From positions 62,001 to 126,000 of the forward strand of contig NZ_JAKKUV010000001.1 of NCBI RefSeq assembly GCF_021864465.1: a DNA stretch of 64,000 nucleotides, read 5' to 3'. The first letter of the stretch is position 1; each line of letters begins with the position of its first letter. The position numbers and the translations under genes were made by a program. The notes below the pieces were generated by a model. The model searched no databases, was not told where the DNA came from, and saw only the letters and a program-made list of their open reading frames with translations. Shown in pieces: positions 48,071 to 59,187 of the stretch. The stretch is from Hyphobacterium sp. SN044. GTDB taxonomy: Bacteria > Pseudomonadota > Alphaproteobacteria > Caulobacterales > Maricaulaceae.

Positions 48071-49696
48071 TCAGCCCAGCACCTCGCGCTCGGGATCAAC
48101 CTCGCGCTTGCTGGGGTCTGCGAAGTAGAGGCCGCCGGTATTCCAGCGCTCCACCGGGCCATAGGCCGACATCGCGCCGAGCGCGGTATAGTGCGTGATG
48201 ATCGCCTTGCGCATCGCGTTCGGATTCTTCGCCACCGTTCCGCGGTGCAGAAGGCGGGCATGCCAGATCAGCGCGTCACCCTTCTCGGCGAGGAAATCGA
48301 CCTTTTCGAGGTTTTCTTCCGCGATCTTGGATTCGAAGAAGGGTGTCAGTACACGCTCCGAATGGATCGGCCACGATCGCTGGGTGCGCACCTCTTCCGG
48401 CACGAAGTTGAGAATCTTGCTCTTCTTGATGTGCGGCCACTGGTGCGAGCCGGGCACGAACTGGAAGGGACCGCTGTCGGCGGTGATCGTGTCGAGCGCG
48501 AACCAGCAGGCGACATAGCGCCCGCGCACCTCGTCCGGATTGAGATAGTCGTCCTGGTGCCAGTCGCGCTGCGTCGTCTTCCAGCCGGTGAGGTTGAGAT
48601 TCATCACCATCGGCTCGCCGATCAGCTTTTCCAGCTTCTCCATCAGCGCGCCATGGAGGCAGAGATCGCGGATTTCCTTGATCTCCATATAGGGCGTCTC
48701 GTCGTCCCAGCCGCCGGTCGACTTCACCTTCTCGCGGACCCGGCAATAGCGGTCGATCACCTCCTCGGGGATGAAGTTCCGGAGGATCAGATAACCGTTC
48801 TCGCGCCAGAAGCGCTGGTCCTCATTGAGGGTCGAGACATCGACCGACTTGCGGTCGAGCGGCGGCAGCATGTTGTCGCTGTGCTCGTCCTCGGCGATGT
48901 CGGTCCAGCTGATCGCGGTTTTGAACGGGTTCTGCGCGAAGAGGATCAGTTCCTGGTCGTGGTCCGGCCCGCCGGCGAGCAATACGCGCGACGCGCCGAA
49001 ACCGGCCTTGCGGCAGGCTTCTTCAAGGCTTTTCGGCGAGAAGAACCAGCGCCGGACATTCGCCCCGAGCGGCGGCCAGTCGACGCCCTCGGCCTTGCGG
49101 CCTTCCGCGTCGAAATTCGTCGTCGAGATCATCACCATGCCGCCGGGCTTCAGGCGCGCGCGGCAGGCCTTCAGAAAGGCGACCGGGTCTTCGGTGAAGG
49201 TGATCACGTCGAAGGCGGTGACGACCTCAAACTCATTCTCCGGCGTTGCGCTGTCTTCGATCTTCTTGGGTTCGATCTCGACCTTCAGGTGTTTCTGACC
49301 CCAGGCCGCGATCTCGCGCCAGTTGTCGACACCCTGGGCGCGCCAGCCATTGGCCCGGGCGTGCATGCAGAAATAGCCGGGGCCGCAACCCACATCGAGC
49401 AGGGCCCTTCCCCACGGCCCGTCCTTGACGACCCACGGGGCGAGGTCGCGGGCGGCCTCGCTCATCCGCTCGTACTTGAAACGGAGACCGGAGAGGTCGA
49501 GCGCCTCCCAGTCGTCCATGTAGGCGTGGGCCGGCAGATTGGTGAAATCGAACGCCGTGCCGGGCTGGCGCTCGGCCAGACCGCAGGCCTGGCACTGCTC
49601 GACCGTGATGGTCTGGTTGATGGGAACGGTGACCGGTCCGTAGATCGTCTCGCGGCTGCCGCCGCACACCGGGCACGTCTCCACCTGGGCGATCAT
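48071..49696 (-). CDS. Methyltransferase-phytanoyl-CoA dioxygenase fusion
   Basis: 541 aa in two enzyme halves. Residues 8-38 form a zinc-ribbon (CPVCG and CQACG). A class I methyltransferase follows with motif I DVGCGPGYF at 101-109 and the post-motif DVITFTEDP near 163. Residues about 285-541 form a PhyH-type iron/2-oxoglutarate dioxygenase with metal ligands His380-x-Asp382 and His484. The N-terminal half resembles sugar or small-molecule methyltransferases. The start is 1 bp after the carA stop, so it is coupled to carA. The substrate is unknown; methylation then hydroxylation of one compound is likely. Confidence 0.87.
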   Translation of the reverse strand: MIAQVETCPVCGGSRETIYGPVTVPINQTITVEQCQACGLAERQPGTAFDFTNLPAHAYMDDWEALDLSGLRFKYERMSEAARDLAPWVVKDGPWGRALLDVGCGPGYFCMHARANGWRAQGVDNWREIAAWGQKHLKVEIEPKKIEDSATPENEFEVVTAFDVITFTEDPVAFLKACRARLKPGGMVMISTTNFDAEGRKAEGVDWPPLGANVRRWFFSPKSLEEACRKAGFGASRVLLAGGPDHDQELILFAQNPFKTAISWTDIAEDEHSDNMLPPLDRKSVDVSTLNEDQRFWRENGYLILRNFIPEEVIDRYCRVREKVKSTGGWDDETPYMEIKEIRDLCLHGALMEKLEKLIGEPMVMNLNLTGWKTTQRDWHQDDYLNPDEVRGRYVACWFALDTITADSGPFQFVPGSHQWPHIKKSKILNFVPEEVRTQRSWPIHSERVLTPFFESKIAEENLEKVDFLAEKGDALIWHARLLHRGTVAKNPNAMRKAIITHYTALGAMSAYGPVERWNTGGLYFADPSKREVDPEREVLG

Positions 49697-49697
49697 C

Positions 49698-50879
49698 TCA
49701 GGCCGCTTCCTTCAGCGCACTCACGAACCTGTCGAAGACGGCGAAGCTGTCCTGCGGGCCGGGGCTGGCTTCCGGGTGGTGCTGCACGGCCCAGACCGGG
49801 CGGTCCTTCAGCTTGAAGCCGCAATTCGTACCGTCGAACAGCGAGACATGGGTCTGGACCGCGTCGGCGGGCAGCGTTGCCGCATCGACCGCGAAGCCGT
49901 GATTCATCGACACGATTTCCACCTGGCCCGTCTCCAGATTCTTCACAGGATGGTTCGCCCCGTGGTGGCCCTGGACCATCTTCAGCGTTTTTCCGCCGAG
50001 CGCCAAGGCCAGCATCTGGTGCCCCAGGCAGATGCCGAGCGTCGGCACGCCGGCATCGATCACACCGCGAATGGTTTCCAGCGAATACTGACCGGTCGCG
50101 GCCGGGTCGCCCGGACCGTTGGACACCAGCACGCCGGCCGGCTTCAGCGCCAGCACGTCGGCCGCGCTGGCCGAGCCCGGCACCACGTGAACCCGGGCGC
50201 CGGCGGAGACGAGGCGGCGGAGGATGTTGGCCTTCACCCCGTAGTCGAGCACGACGACGAGCGGACCGTCCTTCGGCCCGGCGGTGAAGCCTTGCGACCA
50301 GGCCCAGTCGCCCTTGTCCCAGTCGGCCGCGCCGGTCGACGAGACGGCCTTCGCCAGTTCGCGGCCTTCCATCGTCGGCGCGGCGGCGGCCTGCGCCTTC
50401 AGCGCGTCGAGGTCGAAATGGCCCTCCGGGTCATGCGCAATCACGCCCATCGGCATGCCTTCGTCGCGAATGCGGCGGGTCAGGGCGCGCGTGTCGACCC
50501 CGGTGACCGCGACGATGCCGCGATCGGCCAGCCAGTCGCTGAAACTCTGCTCGGCGCGCCAGTTCGCCGGCGGGGTGATCGGCGCGCGAGAGATCATGCC
50601 CACGGCGGCCTTTCGCCCCCGATCGCACGAGGCTTCCTCGTCCTCGATATTCGCGCCGACATTTCCGATATGCGGGAATGTGAAACAGACGATCTGACCG
50701 GCATAGGACGGGTCGGCCAGGATTTCCTGGTGGCCCGTCATTGCCGTGTTGAAGCAGACTTCGCCGATGGCCGAACCGGTCTTGCCGGCACCGAAGCCCT
50801 GCAGGACCGTGCCGTCGGCAAGAACGATCACCCCGGTCGGACGACCTGCCGGGGCTTGATTTTCTCTGGGGGCCGTCAT
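49698..50879 (-). CDS. carA: Carbamoyl-phosphate synthase small subunit
   Basis: The glutaminase subunit giving ammonia to CarB. 393 aa: an N-terminal CPSase domain with VCFNTAMTGHQEILADPSYAGQIV (about 43-66) and a C-terminal class I glutamine amidotransferase with nucleophile Cys in GICLGHQ and HxE in QHHPEASPGP. ATG 50879 follows AAGGAG; the in-frame extension reaching 51266 is not conserved. The first gene of the carA-fusion-SBP-carB-greA run. Confidence 0.96.
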   Translation of the reverse strand: MTAPRENQAPAGRPTGVIVLADGTVLQGFGAGKTGSAIGEVCFNTAMTGHQEILADPSYAGQIVCFTFPHIGNVGANIEDEEASCDRGRKAAVGMISRAPITPPANWRAEQSFSDWLADRGIVAVTGVDTRALTRRIRDEGMPMGVIAHDPEGHFDLDALKAQAAAAPTMEGRELAKAVSSTGAADWDKGDWAWSQGFTAGPKDGPLVVVLDYGVKANILRRLVSAGARVHVVPGSASAADVLALKPAGVLVSNGPGDPAATGQYSLETIRGVIDAGVPTLGICLGHQMLALALGGKTLKMVQGHHGANHPVKNLETGQVEIVSMNHGFAVDAATLPADAVQTHVSLFDGTNCGFKLKDRPVWAVQHHPEASPGPQDSFAVFDRFVSALKEAA

Positions 50880-51054
50880 ATCAGCGCGCTCCTTGGAAAT
50901 CGGACGGGGAGTGACTACATCACCGGTCCGAATTTTGCCGCGACGATAGGCAGGCAAACGGCAGGCGTCAAGAAATGGAACGCGCCGATTATCGCTGGAA
51001 AAACAAAGTGTTGATCTGGTGATCTGCTGAACGTCCACACAGGTATCAAAACAC
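50880..51054. promoter_or_regulatory. Divergent promoter region, carA / yqeY
   Basis: 175 bp between divergent starts. It contains the imperfect repeat TTGATCTGGTGATCTG near 51012-51028. Promoter hexamers are not clear by eye. Confidence 0.4.
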
Positions 51055-51522
51055 ATGTCCATTCGTGAACGAATCCAGTCCGAACTGAAGGCCGCCATGA
51101 AGGCGAAGGACCCGGTGCGTCTGTCGACGCTCCGCCTCATCGCCGCGGCCATCAAGGACCGGGACATTGCCGCCCGCGCGGAAGATCGCTGCGGTGGCTG
51201 CGACCACACCGAGATGATGGCGATCCTGCAGAAGCTCGCCAAACAGCGTGACGAGAGCGCCGACACCTACGAGAAGGCCGGCCGCCTCGACCTCGCCGAG
51301 CGCGAGCGGACGGAAGCCGAGATCGTCCGCGAATTCCTGCCCAAACCGATGGACGAAAGCGAAATCGACCAGGCCGCCCGCGGCGTCGTCGACGAGCTGA
51401 ACGCCTCCGGCCTGAAGGACATGGGCAAGTGCATGGGTGCCCTGAAGGAGCGCTATGCCGGCCGCATGGACTTCGCCAAGGCGGGCGCCAAGGTGAAATC
51501 CTTGCTGCAGGAAGTTGCCTGA
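51055..51522 (+). CDS. yqeY: GatB/YqeY domain protein
   Basis: 155 aa of the YqeY family, related to the tRNA-binding tail of GatB. It starts MSIRERIQSELKAAMKAKDPVRLSTLRLIAAAIKDRDI and has the family REFLPKPMDESEI near residue 95. There is a Cys pair RCGGCDH near 45-50 in the helical loop. Precedes dnaG and rpoD, as in many alphas. Confidence 0.93.
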   Translation: MSIRERIQSELKAAMKAKDPVRLSTLRLIAAAIKDRDIAARAEDRCGGCDHTEMMAILQKLAKQRDESADTYEKAGRLDLAERERTEAEIVREFLPKPMDESEIDQAARGVVDELNASGLKDMGKCMGALKERYAGRMDFAKAGAKVKSLLQEVA

Positions 51523-51561
51523 CCGATGGCGCCTTGCCGCGCCGCGGTCTAGTCTGTCCGC

Positions 51562-53388
51562 ATGCGCCTTACTGACGACTTCAAGGATGAAATTCGCGCG
51601 CGTATCCGCCTGTCCGACCTGATCGGGCGGACCGTACCGCTGAAGCGTCAGGGCCGCGAATTTGCCGGTCTGTCTCCCTTCAAGAAGGAGAGAACGCCGT
51701 CCTTCTTCGTCAACGACGAGAAGCGTTTCTACCATTGCTTCGCCTCCGGCGAGCATGGCGACGCCTTCGACTGGCTGATGAAGATGGAGGGCCTCAACTT
51801 CATGGAGGCCGCCGAGCGCCTGGCCGGCGAGGCGGGCATGTCGCTGCCGGCACCCGATCCCATGGCCGCGCAGAAGGCCGAGGAACGCAAATCCCTCATC
51901 GAGTGGATGGAGGCCGCGCAGCGCTTCTTCGAAAACGCGCTGCGCTCCCGTGCCGGAACCAATGCGCGCCGCTATCTCGAAGGCCGCGGCATCGGCCCGG
52001 ACGACTGGAAGCGCTTCGGCATCGGCTATGCCCCCGACAGCCGCTCCGCGCTGAAGGACGAGCTGATCCAGGCCGGCGCCCATGCGCGCGACCTGATCGA
52101 GTGCGGCCTGCTGATCAATCCCGAGGATTCCACTCCGGCCTATGACCGCTTCCGCGACCGGGTGATGTTCCCGATCCGCGATCCGCGCGGGCGGCTGGTG
52201 GCGTTCGGCGGACGGGCGCTGTCGAAACAGGCGCGGGCGAAATACCTGAACTCGCCCGAGACGCCGATCTTCCACAAGGGCTCGACCCTCTACCGCTATC
52301 CCGAAGCCCGCCGCGCGGCCTCCGACCCGACCTCGGGCGCAAAGGGACTGATCGTGGCGGAAGGCTATCTCGATGCGATCGCCTTTGCCCGCGCCGGGAT
52401 CGAGTATGCCGTCGCACCGCTGGGCACGGCCCTGACCGAGGACCAGCTGACCCTGCTCTGGCGCGCGGGCGGCGAACCGGTGCTCTGCTTTGACGGCGAC
52501 AGCGCGGGTCGCCGTGCCGCGGCCAACGCCGCCGACCGGGCCCTGCCGATGATCGAGCCGGGCCGTACGCTGCGCTTCGTCTTCCTGCCCGACGGCAAGG
52601 ACCCGGACGACCTGTTGCGCGAGGAAGGCGCCGCTGCCCTGCGCGCGGCCGCGACCCAGACCCGCTCGCTGGCGCAACTCTTGTGGGACCGCGAGGCCGA
52701 ACTCGAACCGCTCGACGATCCCGACCGCCGCGCCGCCTTCCGCCGCCGTATTCGCGGGTTGCTGCAGAAAATCGCCAACCCGGATATCCGCGAGGAATAC
52801 CGGACCGAATTCGACAACCGGATGCAGACCCTGTTCGGCAGTCAGCGCCGCGACCGCCGCGCCGGGGAGTGGCGCCGGAACGGCCCCACGCCCGGCCCGA
52901 CAGGCGAGTTGAAGCGCAAGATCTCGGGCGACCGCGCGACGCCGACGCTGAAACACCTGTTGCTGGCCGCGATCGAATACCCGGAAATCGCCGAGAACAA
53001 TGCCGAAACCCTGGCCGCGCTCGAATGCGGTTCGCTTGACTCCTTGCGCAACGCCGTTCTAGACGCCTGCGCTTCCGGAAAACTGTCCGGCGACGGCGGT
53101 TTGCGGGCGGCACTGGAGGCAGAAGGGTTCTCGGACATCTTGCGTCGGTTGGAGAGCGACCGGATTCCCATGCGCGCGGCGCTGGGGGGATCCGAGGCGC
53201 CTTTGGCACAGCGCGAGACCGCTTGGAATAAGCTGGCGGCTTCCTATATGGATCGGCTGGACAAGAGAACCAAGCGCGAGGAAATCCGTAATCGCCTGGA
53301 CGAGGAGATCGGCCGGGGCGATTCGGACAATTTGCGCCGACTCGTGGAAGCCTTCCGGAGGACGGGTGAAGGCGACGGGCCGGTTTGA
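51562..53388 (+). CDS. dnaG: DNA primase
   Basis: Makes RNA primers at the replication fork, 608 aa. The N-terminal zinc domain is changed: Ser38, Lys41, Cys59 and Ser62 occupy the positions of Cys40, His43, Cys61 and Cys64 of E. coli, in GLSPFKKERTPSF and FYHCFASGEHGD. Only one ligand remains. The catalytic RNAP core is complete: the EGYLDAIAFARAG TOPRIM glutamate near 267, and DGDSAGRRAA. A C-terminal helicase-binding region follows. I believe similar SPF-type zinc losses occur in other alphas. Confidence 0.95.
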   Translation: MRLTDDFKDEIRARIRLSDLIGRTVPLKRQGREFAGLSPFKKERTPSFFVNDEKRFYHCFASGEHGDAFDWLMKMEGLNFMEAAERLAGEAGMSLPAPDPMAAQKAEERKSLIEWMEAAQRFFENALRSRAGTNARRYLEGRGIGPDDWKRFGIGYAPDSRSALKDELIQAGAHARDLIECGLLINPEDSTPAYDRFRDRVMFPIRDPRGRLVAFGGRALSKQARAKYLNSPETPIFHKGSTLYRYPEARRAASDPTSGAKGLIVAEGYLDAIAFARAGIEYAVAPLGTALTEDQLTLLWRAGGEPVLCFDGDSAGRRAAANAADRALPMIEPGRTLRFVFLPDGKDPDDLLREEGAAALRAAATQTRSLAQLLWDREAELEPLDDPDRRAAFRRRIRGLLQKIANPDIREEYRTEFDNRMQTLFGSQRRDRRAGEWRRNGPTPGPTGELKRKISGDRATPTLKHLLLAAIEYPEIAENNAETLAALECGSLDSLRNAVLDACASGKLSGDGGLRAALEAEGFSDILRRLESDRIPMRAALGGSEAPLAQRETAWNKLAASYMDRLDKRTKREEIRNRLDEEIGRGDSDNLRRLVEAFRRTGEGDGPV

Positions 53389-53455
53389 ATAACGGGCGGG
53401 GGCCGGTTATCGGCATCACATCTGGCGTAGACGCCAAGTGGGATTTGAAGGGCGA

Positions 53456-55540
<2,085 letters not shown>

Positions 55541-55544
55541 CGTT

Positions 55545-55850
55545 ATGGAATCGAACCGGATTGTAATCTGTTTCGATCCAAATCCGGACGCTGCCTTCGC
55601 ACTCGATGACCGAGTAAGCGAGGTTTGGCTGGTCTCGTCGGATGCTAACAAAGCTCTGGCTGGAACGCTGCGTGGGCGCGGAGCAAATGTCACGCTGTTT
55701 CACCTGGACGAGCCAAGTGTGCGCTCAATAGCTGAAGTGCTTGAGGAGGTGCGCGTTCACCATCCAACGATAGGTGAACGCACTTTCGTTTTCCCGAACG
55801 AGAACAAGCATGTTTTTGAAGCTGCCATAGCTTCCTGGAATCTGGAGTAA
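55545..55850 (+). CDS. Hypothetical protein, 101 aa
   Basis: Starts 5 bp after the rpoD stop. MESNRIVICFDPNPDAAFALDDRVSEVWLVSS suggests an alpha/beta fold. It has no signal or membrane helix. Lower GC than rpoD, and a GTGAACGC-type pattern at its end. It may be co-transcribed with rpoD. No family recognised. Confidence 0.5.
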   Translation: MESNRIVICFDPNPDAAFALDDRVSEVWLVSSDANKALAGTLRGRGANVTLFHLDEPSVRSIAEVLEEVRVHHPTIGERTFVFPNENKHVFEAAIASWNLE

Positions 55851-55853
55851 CCC

Positions 55854-56306
55854 ATGACCGACCTGACCATTCGCGCCGCGCGTTCGAAGGATGCAGCGGC
55901 GATCGCGCGGCTGTCGAAGGAGCTCAACGAGGTCGTCAACGACTCCACTGAGCACTGCACGCCGGAGAACATCAAGGCGACGCTCTTCTACCACGACACC
56001 AGCTTCCACGTGCTCGTCGCCGAGAAGGCAGACGGCGAAGTCATCGGCTATGCCGTCTGGCACGCCTTCTATGACAGCGGTCATGGCGGGGCCGGGGCCT
56101 GGCTGGCGGAAGTCTGTGTCGGCAGGCACGGCCGCGGCGCGGGCGCGGGCCGCGCCCTGTTCGAGGCCGTCGTGGAGGACGTGAAGGACAGCCCCGCCAC
56201 CTTCATGATGTGGACGTCCTCAGAAACCGACGCGGCCGAAGGCCTCTATGAAAGCTCTGGCGGCTATTCCAAGGGCGTGAAGCGCTGGGAACTGAACGGG
56301 CTATAA
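55854..56306 (+). CDS. GNAT family acetyltransferase
   Basis: 150 aa. It has the N-terminal strand LTIRAARSKDAAAIARLSKELN and the acetyl-CoA loop CVGRHGRGAGAGRALFEAV (motif A, R/Q-x-x-G-x-G/A, about residues 88-106). The acceptor is unknown. It starts 3 bp after the hypothetical gene. Confidence 0.88.
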   Translation: MTDLTIRAARSKDAAAIARLSKELNEVVNDSTEHCTPENIKATLFYHDTSFHVLVAEKADGEVIGYAVWHAFYDSGHGGAGAWLAEVCVGRHGRGAGAGRALFEAVVEDVKDSPATFMMWTSSETDAAEGLYESSGGYSKGVKRWELNGL

Positions 56307-56352
56307 AATTTCCGGGATTCACTTGTCTCGGCTGAAGTGATAGTTTCCTCGC

Positions 56353-56550
56353 ATGGCGAAGAGTTCGAAAATTGGAAGGTCGGCGAGCACGGGTCAGTTC
56401 GTTCTCGGACGTGCCGCATTCGCAAAAATCAGCGCGGTTGAAGGCCTGCGTGCGTCCAAGACAATGAATTCCGATTTCAAGAAACTGGATGCCGAGAACG
56501 CCACGCCGGAACAACGCCGGAAATATTTGGCCAGCAAGTACGGCAACTAG
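56353..56550 (+). CDS. Fic-associated antitoxin-like protein, 65 aa
   Basis: MAKSSKIGRSASTGQFVLGRAAFAKISAVEG is the conserved start of small proteins always upstream of a Fic gene; a helical C-terminus with TPEQRRKYLASKYGN follows. It is intact. The Fic toxin after it is frameshifted, so it may be an orphan antitoxin. Confidence 0.75.
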   Translation: MAKSSKIGRSASTGQFVLGRAAFAKISAVEGLRASKTMNSDFKKLDAENATPEQRRKYLASKYGN

Positions 56551-56561
56551 GCTGAGCCGCG

Positions 56562-57132
56562 ATGTATGACGTCGCGGATACCATCTACTGCTATCCCGGA
56601 TCCAACGTTCTAAGGAACAAAGCCGGGATTCGCGATGCACGGACCCTCGAAGCGTTCGAATTCGTCATGTCTGCGCAGCGGGCCGAGGAGCCGCTTCCGG
56701 CCGGACGGCTTTCCCCGACCCATTACCGCGCCGTTCATGCCCACCTTTTTCAGGACGTATTTGACTGGGCGGGCCAATATCGAACCACACGAATATCGAA
56801 GGGCGGAAACGCATTCTGCTTTCCGGAGAATATCCAAGCCGCAATGACCGAATTGTTCGACTTGCTTCGGCGGGAGCGCTATCTGCGATCTTGAACCGGA
56901 CCAGTTTGCGGTCGCGGGTGCTCATTTTCTCGCGGAGCTCAACGCCATTCACCCCTTTCGCGAGCGGAACGGCCGGGCGCAGAACGCCTTTTTTGCGATG
57001 CTTTGCGCGCGTGCCGGACATCCCCTTCACTTGGACCGGCTCGACGAACACGCCTTTCTCGACGCCATGATCCGCAGCTTTCACGGCGACGAACAATCTC
57101 TTGCGAGCCAGATCCGGGAAATGATCGACTGA
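56562..57132 (+). pseudogene. Fic domain toxin gene, frameshifted
   Basis: ATG 56562 gives a typical Fic start (MYDVADTIYCYPGSNVL, GRLSPTHYRAVHAHLFQDVFDWAGQYRTTRISKGGNAF) and stops at 56894 after ...RRERYLRS. The missing part continues in another frame from about 56884: DLEPDQFAVAGAHFLAELNAIHPFRERNGRAQNAFF, to TGA at 57132. Restoring a lost GC pair (CTGCGCGATCTT) near 56886 joins them. The catalytic loop is also off: HPFRERNGR in place of HPFxxGNGR, with Arg for the first Gly. The AMP-transfer activity is probably gone. Confidence 0.8.
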
Positions 57133-57136
57133 CGCC

Positions 57137-57559
57137 ATGCCCCAGACCGTCATCACTGTCGAAACCACCGGCCCCGGCCTTTACGACTTCACCCGCGCCG
57201 CAGACGCCTTCGTGCGCGGGGCTGGCGCGGGGGAGGGGCTGCTGACCGTCTTCGTGCGCCACACTTCCTGCTCGCTGGTGATCCAGGAGAATGCCGATCC
57301 GGACGTGCGCCGCGATCTCGATGACTTCTTCCGCCGGCTGGTGCCGCCCGCGAACGATCCGTCCATGCGCTGGCTGCGCCACACCACAGAGGGTCCCGAC
57401 GACATGCCCGCCCACATCAGGGCGGCGCTGACCCAGACCTCGATCGGGATTCCGGTCTCCGGTGGCCGTCTCGCGCTGGGCACCTGGCAGGGCCTCTACC
57501 TGTTCGAGCATCGCGACCGGCCCCACACGCGGCAGGTGGTGCTGCATCTCTCCGCATAG
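57137..57559 (+). CDS. yjbQ: YjbQ family protein (UPF0047)
   Basis: 140 aa. Landmarks are FVRHTSCSLVIQENADPDVRRDLDDF (near residue 39) and the C-terminal GTWQGLYLFEHRDRPHTRQVVL with the metal-binding His. A thiamine-phosphate synthase side activity is reported for the family in E. coli. It follows the Fic remnant by 4 bp. Low-confidence hairpin after it at 57567. Confidence 0.92.
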   Translation: MPQTVITVETTGPGLYDFTRAADAFVRGAGAGEGLLTVFVRHTSCSLVIQENADPDVRRDLDDFFRRLVPPANDPSMRWLRHTTEGPDDMPAHIRAALTQTSIGIPVSGGRLALGTWQGLYLFEHRDRPHTRQVVLHLSA

Positions 57560-57566
57560 AGAAAGA

Positions 57567-57590
57567 GCGCGGCAGGTTTCCCCGCCGCGC
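57567..57590. terminator. Hairpin between convergent genes
   Basis: GCGCGGC / GCCGCGC, 7 bp with a 10-base loop, between yjbQ and the convergent secreted-protein gene. No T-run. Confidence 0.4.
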
Positions 57591-57619
57591 CCCGTCCAGT
57601 CCCTCGCGCCTTCGCGGGA

Positions 57620-58735
57620 TCAGTAGCGTTCACAGCCCTCGACCTCGTCGGCGGCGACATTGATGGCGCGTTCGCGCAGCGAATTGCCATCTCCATTGCC
57701 TTGCGAACGGATCAGCATGCCGAGCGCGGCACGGCCCAGCCGCTCGCCGGCCCCTTGTTCCTCGCGAACGACGCAGGGCCGGTCTTCCTCATAGGCCGGC
57801 TGCACCGCCGGGACGATCAGCGCCGCGGCCATATCCACGGCATCGAAACCGCCCTGCGGGTCTTGCGGCTGGCCGGCATAACCGTCGCCGTTGACGTCGC
57901 CGGACGCGACGCGGACGCCGCCCTGGTATTCCGCACGCGCCGGCGTGGCCGCACGGGCAGGCGGACGCGTATCCGCGCCATTCGTCCGGGTCACGCCGCG
58001 GGCCCGCGGCGGCGTCTGTGCCGCGATCGTGCCCGACCCGCCATACTGGGTGACCACGTCCTGGATGTCGGGATCGCCGTGATAGAAGATGTGCACCGGC
58101 ACCTCGATCGCGCGCAGGCCGGCATATTCGCCGGAGATGTTCTGGCTCTCATAGCTGCACCAGCCGACGAGGTTGAGCGCGACCGTCGTCACGAAGACGT
58201 CGTCGACACGCAGGAAGTCGGCTTCGCTGCCGGCATTCTGCGCCAGGAAGTGCTCGAGACGGCCTTCAACGAATTCGACCGGATTGAAGCCCCCCAGATT
58301 CACGCCGCCATTCCAGCTGTCCGGCAGATTCATCGTCGAACTGATCGAGACGTTTTCCAGCGTGTGCGTGCCGGAAAAGTTCTGGACGGCCGACGGGCTC
58401 CACGGCCCGACGGGCAGGATGTCGGCACCGTTCTGGGCGGCCACGACATTGGCGTTGCCGTACATCACGCGGGCGCGCAGCGCGGCGGTGTCGGCGGTGT
58501 TGAACGACTTGCACCACACCTGGCCATTCACCTGGATGACCGGGTCGACGGACACCATGCGCAGATCGCGCTGGGCCGGGTCGGTCGAGGCCGACATGTT
58601 CCGCACCGAGATATTCACCGCCGGGATGTTATTGGTGATGAGGATGTCGTGGACCGCAAAGGACAGGTCCGTCTGGTCGGCCAGGGCCGGGGTCGAGGCG
58701 AGCGCCATCGCGCCCACGAGAAGCAGGTTTCTCAT
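57620..58735 (-). CDS. Secreted protein with a dockerin-like loop, 371 aa
   Basis: The signal peptide ends TPALADQ (about residue 20). A mostly beta mature domain with three or more Cys runs to about 235. A proline/alanine linker (TPPRARGVTR and ARAATPARAEY) follows, then GDVNGDGYAGQPQDPQGGFDAVD near 286-308. This segment looks like a calcium-binding EF/dockerin loop (D-x-N-x-D-G). The family is not recognised. It shares the ribosome site GGAGACTGAAA with the upstream gene and is the second gene of a two-gene unit. Confidence 0.7.
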   Translation of the reverse strand: MRNLLLVGAMALASTPALADQTDLSFAVHDILITNNIPAVNISVRNMSASTDPAQRDLRMVSVDPVIQVNGQVWCKSFNTADTAALRARVMYGNANVVAAQNGADILPVGPWSPSAVQNFSGTHTLENVSISSTMNLPDSWNGGVNLGGFNPVEFVEGRLEHFLAQNAGSEADFLRVDDVFVTTVALNLVGWCSYESQNISGEYAGLRAIEVPVHIFYHGDPDIQDVVTQYGGSGTIAAQTPPRARGVTRTNGADTRPPARAATPARAEYQGGVRVASGDVNGDGYAGQPQDPQGGFDAVDMAAALIVPAVQPAYEEDRPCVVREEQGAGERLGRAALGMLIRSQGNGDGNSLRERAINVAADEVEGCERY

Positions 58736-58764
58736 TTTCAGTCTCCGTAAGATTGCGTGTGAGA

Positions 58765-59187
58765 TCAGTCGCGGCGGCGCGGATTGGGCCGGGTGGCGCG
58801 GGGGGCTGCGCCTGCCGGGGCGGCCGCGGCGGCGTTCGTGGACTCGCCGTCGATATCGTCGATCTCGATGAAGACAGGGGTTCGCGGCTGCGGGCCATTG
58901 CCCTGGGCGCGGACATTCTGGACCGCGGGCAGAAGCAGGCCGGCCTGTGCGTCGTCGTCGGTCGCCCGCATATCCTCCACGACGACCGCGCCGCGACGGC
59001 GGGATTGAGCAGTGGTGGCCTGCGCATCACTCGCACGATTGTCGATTTCGTCCGGCTCAACACCCTCATAGGTCTGTTCGACCTCGGTGTAGTTGAGCGA
59101 GAGCGTCTCTGACTGGCCGAGCGACGGGGCGGATACGAGCAGAGCCAGCGCTCCGGCGGTGAGAAGGATGGGGTTTGTCGTTTTCAT
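58765..59187 (-). CDS. Secreted hypothetical protein, 140 aa
   Basis: A signal peptide of about 24 residues (APSLGQ) and an acidic, Ala/Pro-rich mature chain ending in a basic NPRRRD. The first gene of a pair with the 371-aa secreted protein 29 bp away. A palindrome-rich region (59322-59368) and an XRE regulator lie divergent from it, suggesting shared control. Confidence 0.6.
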   Translation of the reverse strand: MKTTNPILLTAGALALLVSAPSLGQSETLSLNYTEVEQTYEGVEPDEIDNRASDAQATTAQSRRRGAVVVEDMRATDDDAQAGLLLPAVQNVRAQGNGPQPRTPVFIEIDDIDGESTNAAAAAPAGAAPRATRPNPRRRD

